A stretch of DNA of 5,374 bases, taken from positions 1 through 5,374 of the forward strand of contig JAKCEC010000102.1 in assembly GCA_021841725.1 (NCBI GenBank), read 5' to 3'. The position numbers were made by a program, and so were the translations under genes. Positions 4,182 to 5,374 of the stretch are shown here, one piece after another. Positions within the stretch are counted from its first letter, which is position 1, and every line of letters starts with the position of its first letter. Source of the DNA: Actinomycetes bacterium (GTDB taxonomy: Bacteria > Actinomycetota > Acidimicrobiia > Acidimicrobiales > RAAP-2). The notes beneath the pieces were generated by a model, which ran no database searches, was not told where the DNA came from, and saw nothing but the letters and a program-made list of their open reading frames with translations.

Positions 4182-5374
4182 ATGGCTCTGATTGCGATCG
4201 GTCTCGACCACGAGAACGCCAGCCTGGACCTGCTCGAGCGCGCCACCGTCCTCGAGCACGAGTGGGTCAAGGTGCTGCGCACCCTGGTGAGTCACCGCAA
4301 CATCCACGAGGCCGTGTTCGTGTCCACGTGTCTGCGCACCGAGGTCGTCGCCGTGATCGACCGCTTTCACGGGGCGATCGACGAAGTCACCGCGACCCTG
4401 GCGGAGGTCACCGGTCTCGACCCCCGCGAGTTCGAAGAACACTTGAGCGTCCACTTCGACCGCGGGGTGGCCAACCACCTGTTCTCGGTGGCGGCGGGAC
4501 TGCGCTCGGTGGTGCCGGGCGAGTTCGAGGTGTTAGGTCAGTTGCGTCGGGCCCTCGAATTGGCGAGTGACGAACACGTGGCCGGCCCCACCCTCACCGA
4601 CCTGTTCCAGAGGGCCCTCACCTCGGGTCGGCGCGTGCGCCACGAAACGGGCATCGCCCGCGGAACGACCAGCTTCGCGCACGCGGCGGTGGAGACCACC
4701 CTCGAAGCGCTCGGCGACGACGCCGCCGCCGCGACCGTGGTCGTGGTGGGGGCGGGACAACTGGCGGCGGGGGTGGCGCGGAGCCTGCTCGGCGCGTCCG
4801 AGGCGCAGCGACGAATCATTATCTGTAACCGGACCTACTCGCGCGCGGAGGAGCTGCGCGTCACGCTGAACGACGGTCGCGTCGCCGTGGCGCCCTGGGA
4901 GTTCCTCGACGACCAGGTGGCCCTGGCGCGCGCGGTGGTGGTGGCGGTCGAGGTGCCCGTCCCCCTTATCACCCGAGAGTCCTTGCGGGGTCGAACGACG
5001 CCCCTGTTGGCCGTGGACTTGGCCGTGCCGCGCGGGGTGGCGCGCGACGTGGACGCCCTGGCGGGCGTCGTGCGCATCGATATCGCCACGCTGCGCGAAC
5101 GCGTCACCCGGGCACTGGACGAGCGTCGCGACGCGATCAGCGCCGCCGAGGGTATCGTGGCCGCCGACGTCGAGAAATACCTGGAGGATCAGCGCGCGCG
5201 CGGCGCGGCCGCCATCGTGTCCGACCTGCGCGCCCACTTCGATGCGTTGGTGGCTCAGGAGTTGTCGCGCCGTGCGACCGAGATCGACGCGCTCGGTGCG
5301 CCCCAGGCCGACCTGCTGCGCTCGGTGGTGCGCTCGGTGGTCGCCAAGATTGCGCATCGCCCGACGACCGCGCT
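4182..5374 (+). CDS. hemA: Glutamyl-tRNA reductase, 3' end cut by the window
   Basis: This enzyme reduces glutamyl-tRNA with NADPH to glutamate-1-semialdehyde, the first committed step of C5 tetrapyrrole (heme, corrinoid) synthesis. The frame is open from the ATG at 4182 to the window edge and gives 397 complete codons; by comparison with the 418-residue E. coli enzyme, a few tens of residues may be missing. The N-terminal catalytic domain has VSTCLRTEV (48-56) with Cys50 as the thioester nucleophile and Arg52, then GEFEVLGQ (113-120). The NADPH domain has VVVVGAGQLA (186-195), CNRT (215-218) and AVDLAVPRGV (277-286). The spinal helix and the dimerisation helices (RSVVRSVVAKIAHRPT) follow. 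Two motifs are unusual: the family has CNR where this has CLR, and GE(P/S)QILGQ where this has GEFEVLGQ. Cys50 and Arg52 remain, so activity is expected. Confidence 0.92.
   Translation, partial: MALIAIGLDHENASLDLLERATVLEHEWVKVLRTLVSHRNIHEAVFVSTCLRTEVVAVIDRFHGAIDEVTATLAEVTGLDPREFEEHLSVHFDRGVANHLFSVAAGLRSVVPGEFEVLGQLRRALELASDEHVAGPTLTDLFQRALTSGRRVRHETGIARGTTSFAHAAVETTLEALGDDAAAATVVVVGAGQLAAGVARSLLGASEAQRRIIICNRTYSRAEELRVTLNDGRVAVAPWEFLDDQVALARAVVVAVEVPVPLITRESLRGRTTPLLAVDLAVPRGVARDVDALAGVVRIDIATLRERVTRALDERRDAISAAEGIVAADVEKYLEDQRARGAAAIVSDLRAHFDALVAQELSRRATEIDALGAPQADLLRSVVRSVVAKIAHRPTTA

Noticed and set aside
3645..5357. Long minus-strand frames opposite rex and hemA (277 and 274 codons)
   Set aside because: These are His/Gly/Val/Asp/Arg-rich shadow frames of well-supported plus-strand genes.
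1..5374. tRNA or rRNA genes, CRISPR arrays, insertion sequences, defence or toxin-antitoxin modules
   Set aside because: I saw no cloverleaf, regularly spaced repeats, transposase motifs or other signs of mobile or defence systems. The window reads as core chromosome.

Overview
The window looks like ordinary chromosomal core DNA from a high-GC actinobacterium. The evidence is strong GC bias at third codon positions, a nickel superoxide dismutase with its dedicated peptidase, a mycothiol-type glycosyltransferase, a Rex repressor next to hemA, and several genes that seem to be transcribed without a leader. Some sequence features, such as the divergent HemA and compact spacing, suggest a lineage away from Streptomyces and Mycobacterium, perhaps Acidimicrobiia. 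That placement is a guess.

Layout. Bases 13-189 (minus strand) encode a 58-residue single-pass membrane protein of unknown function. Bases 190-476 are non-coding and hold its leader with a 9-bp hairpin, a few short repeats, and a large stem-loop that ends sodN. sodN (477-893, minus) and sodX (978-1301, plus) are divergent across an 84-bp promoter region. On the plus strand there follow mshA (1334-2551), proC (2616-3422), rex (3462-4157) and hemA (4182 to the window edge, 3' end missing).

How the genes fit together. sodN encodes a pro-enzyme whose N-terminal extension must be removed so that His1 can bind nickel, and sodX encodes the likely protease. mshA begins synthesis of mycothiol, the actinobacterial thiol buffer. 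rex senses the NADH/NAD+ ratio, and hemA starts tetrapyrrole synthesis for respiratory cytochromes. proC is proline housekeeping and uses NAD(P)H. The run is therefore rich in redox and respiratory functions. mshA, proC and hemA also lie in the same order, far more widely spaced, in Mycobacterium tuberculosis.

Regulation. Five plus-strand genes have a TAnnnT hexamer (TAGCGT in three cases) just before the start: mshA, proC and rex at exactly 6 nt with no Shine-Dalgarno sequence, sodX at 8 nt, and hemA further upstream with a short leader. This points to one promoter per gene and leaderless mRNAs rather than a single operon. sodN and the small membrane gene instead have Shine-Dalgarno sequences. 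In the latter the Shine-Dalgarno sequence is separated from the start codon by the hairpin. I see no new defence, mobile or biosynthetic system. The items most worth checking are this hairpin-split ribosome binding site, the TAGCGT series, and the altered catalytic motifs in HemA.
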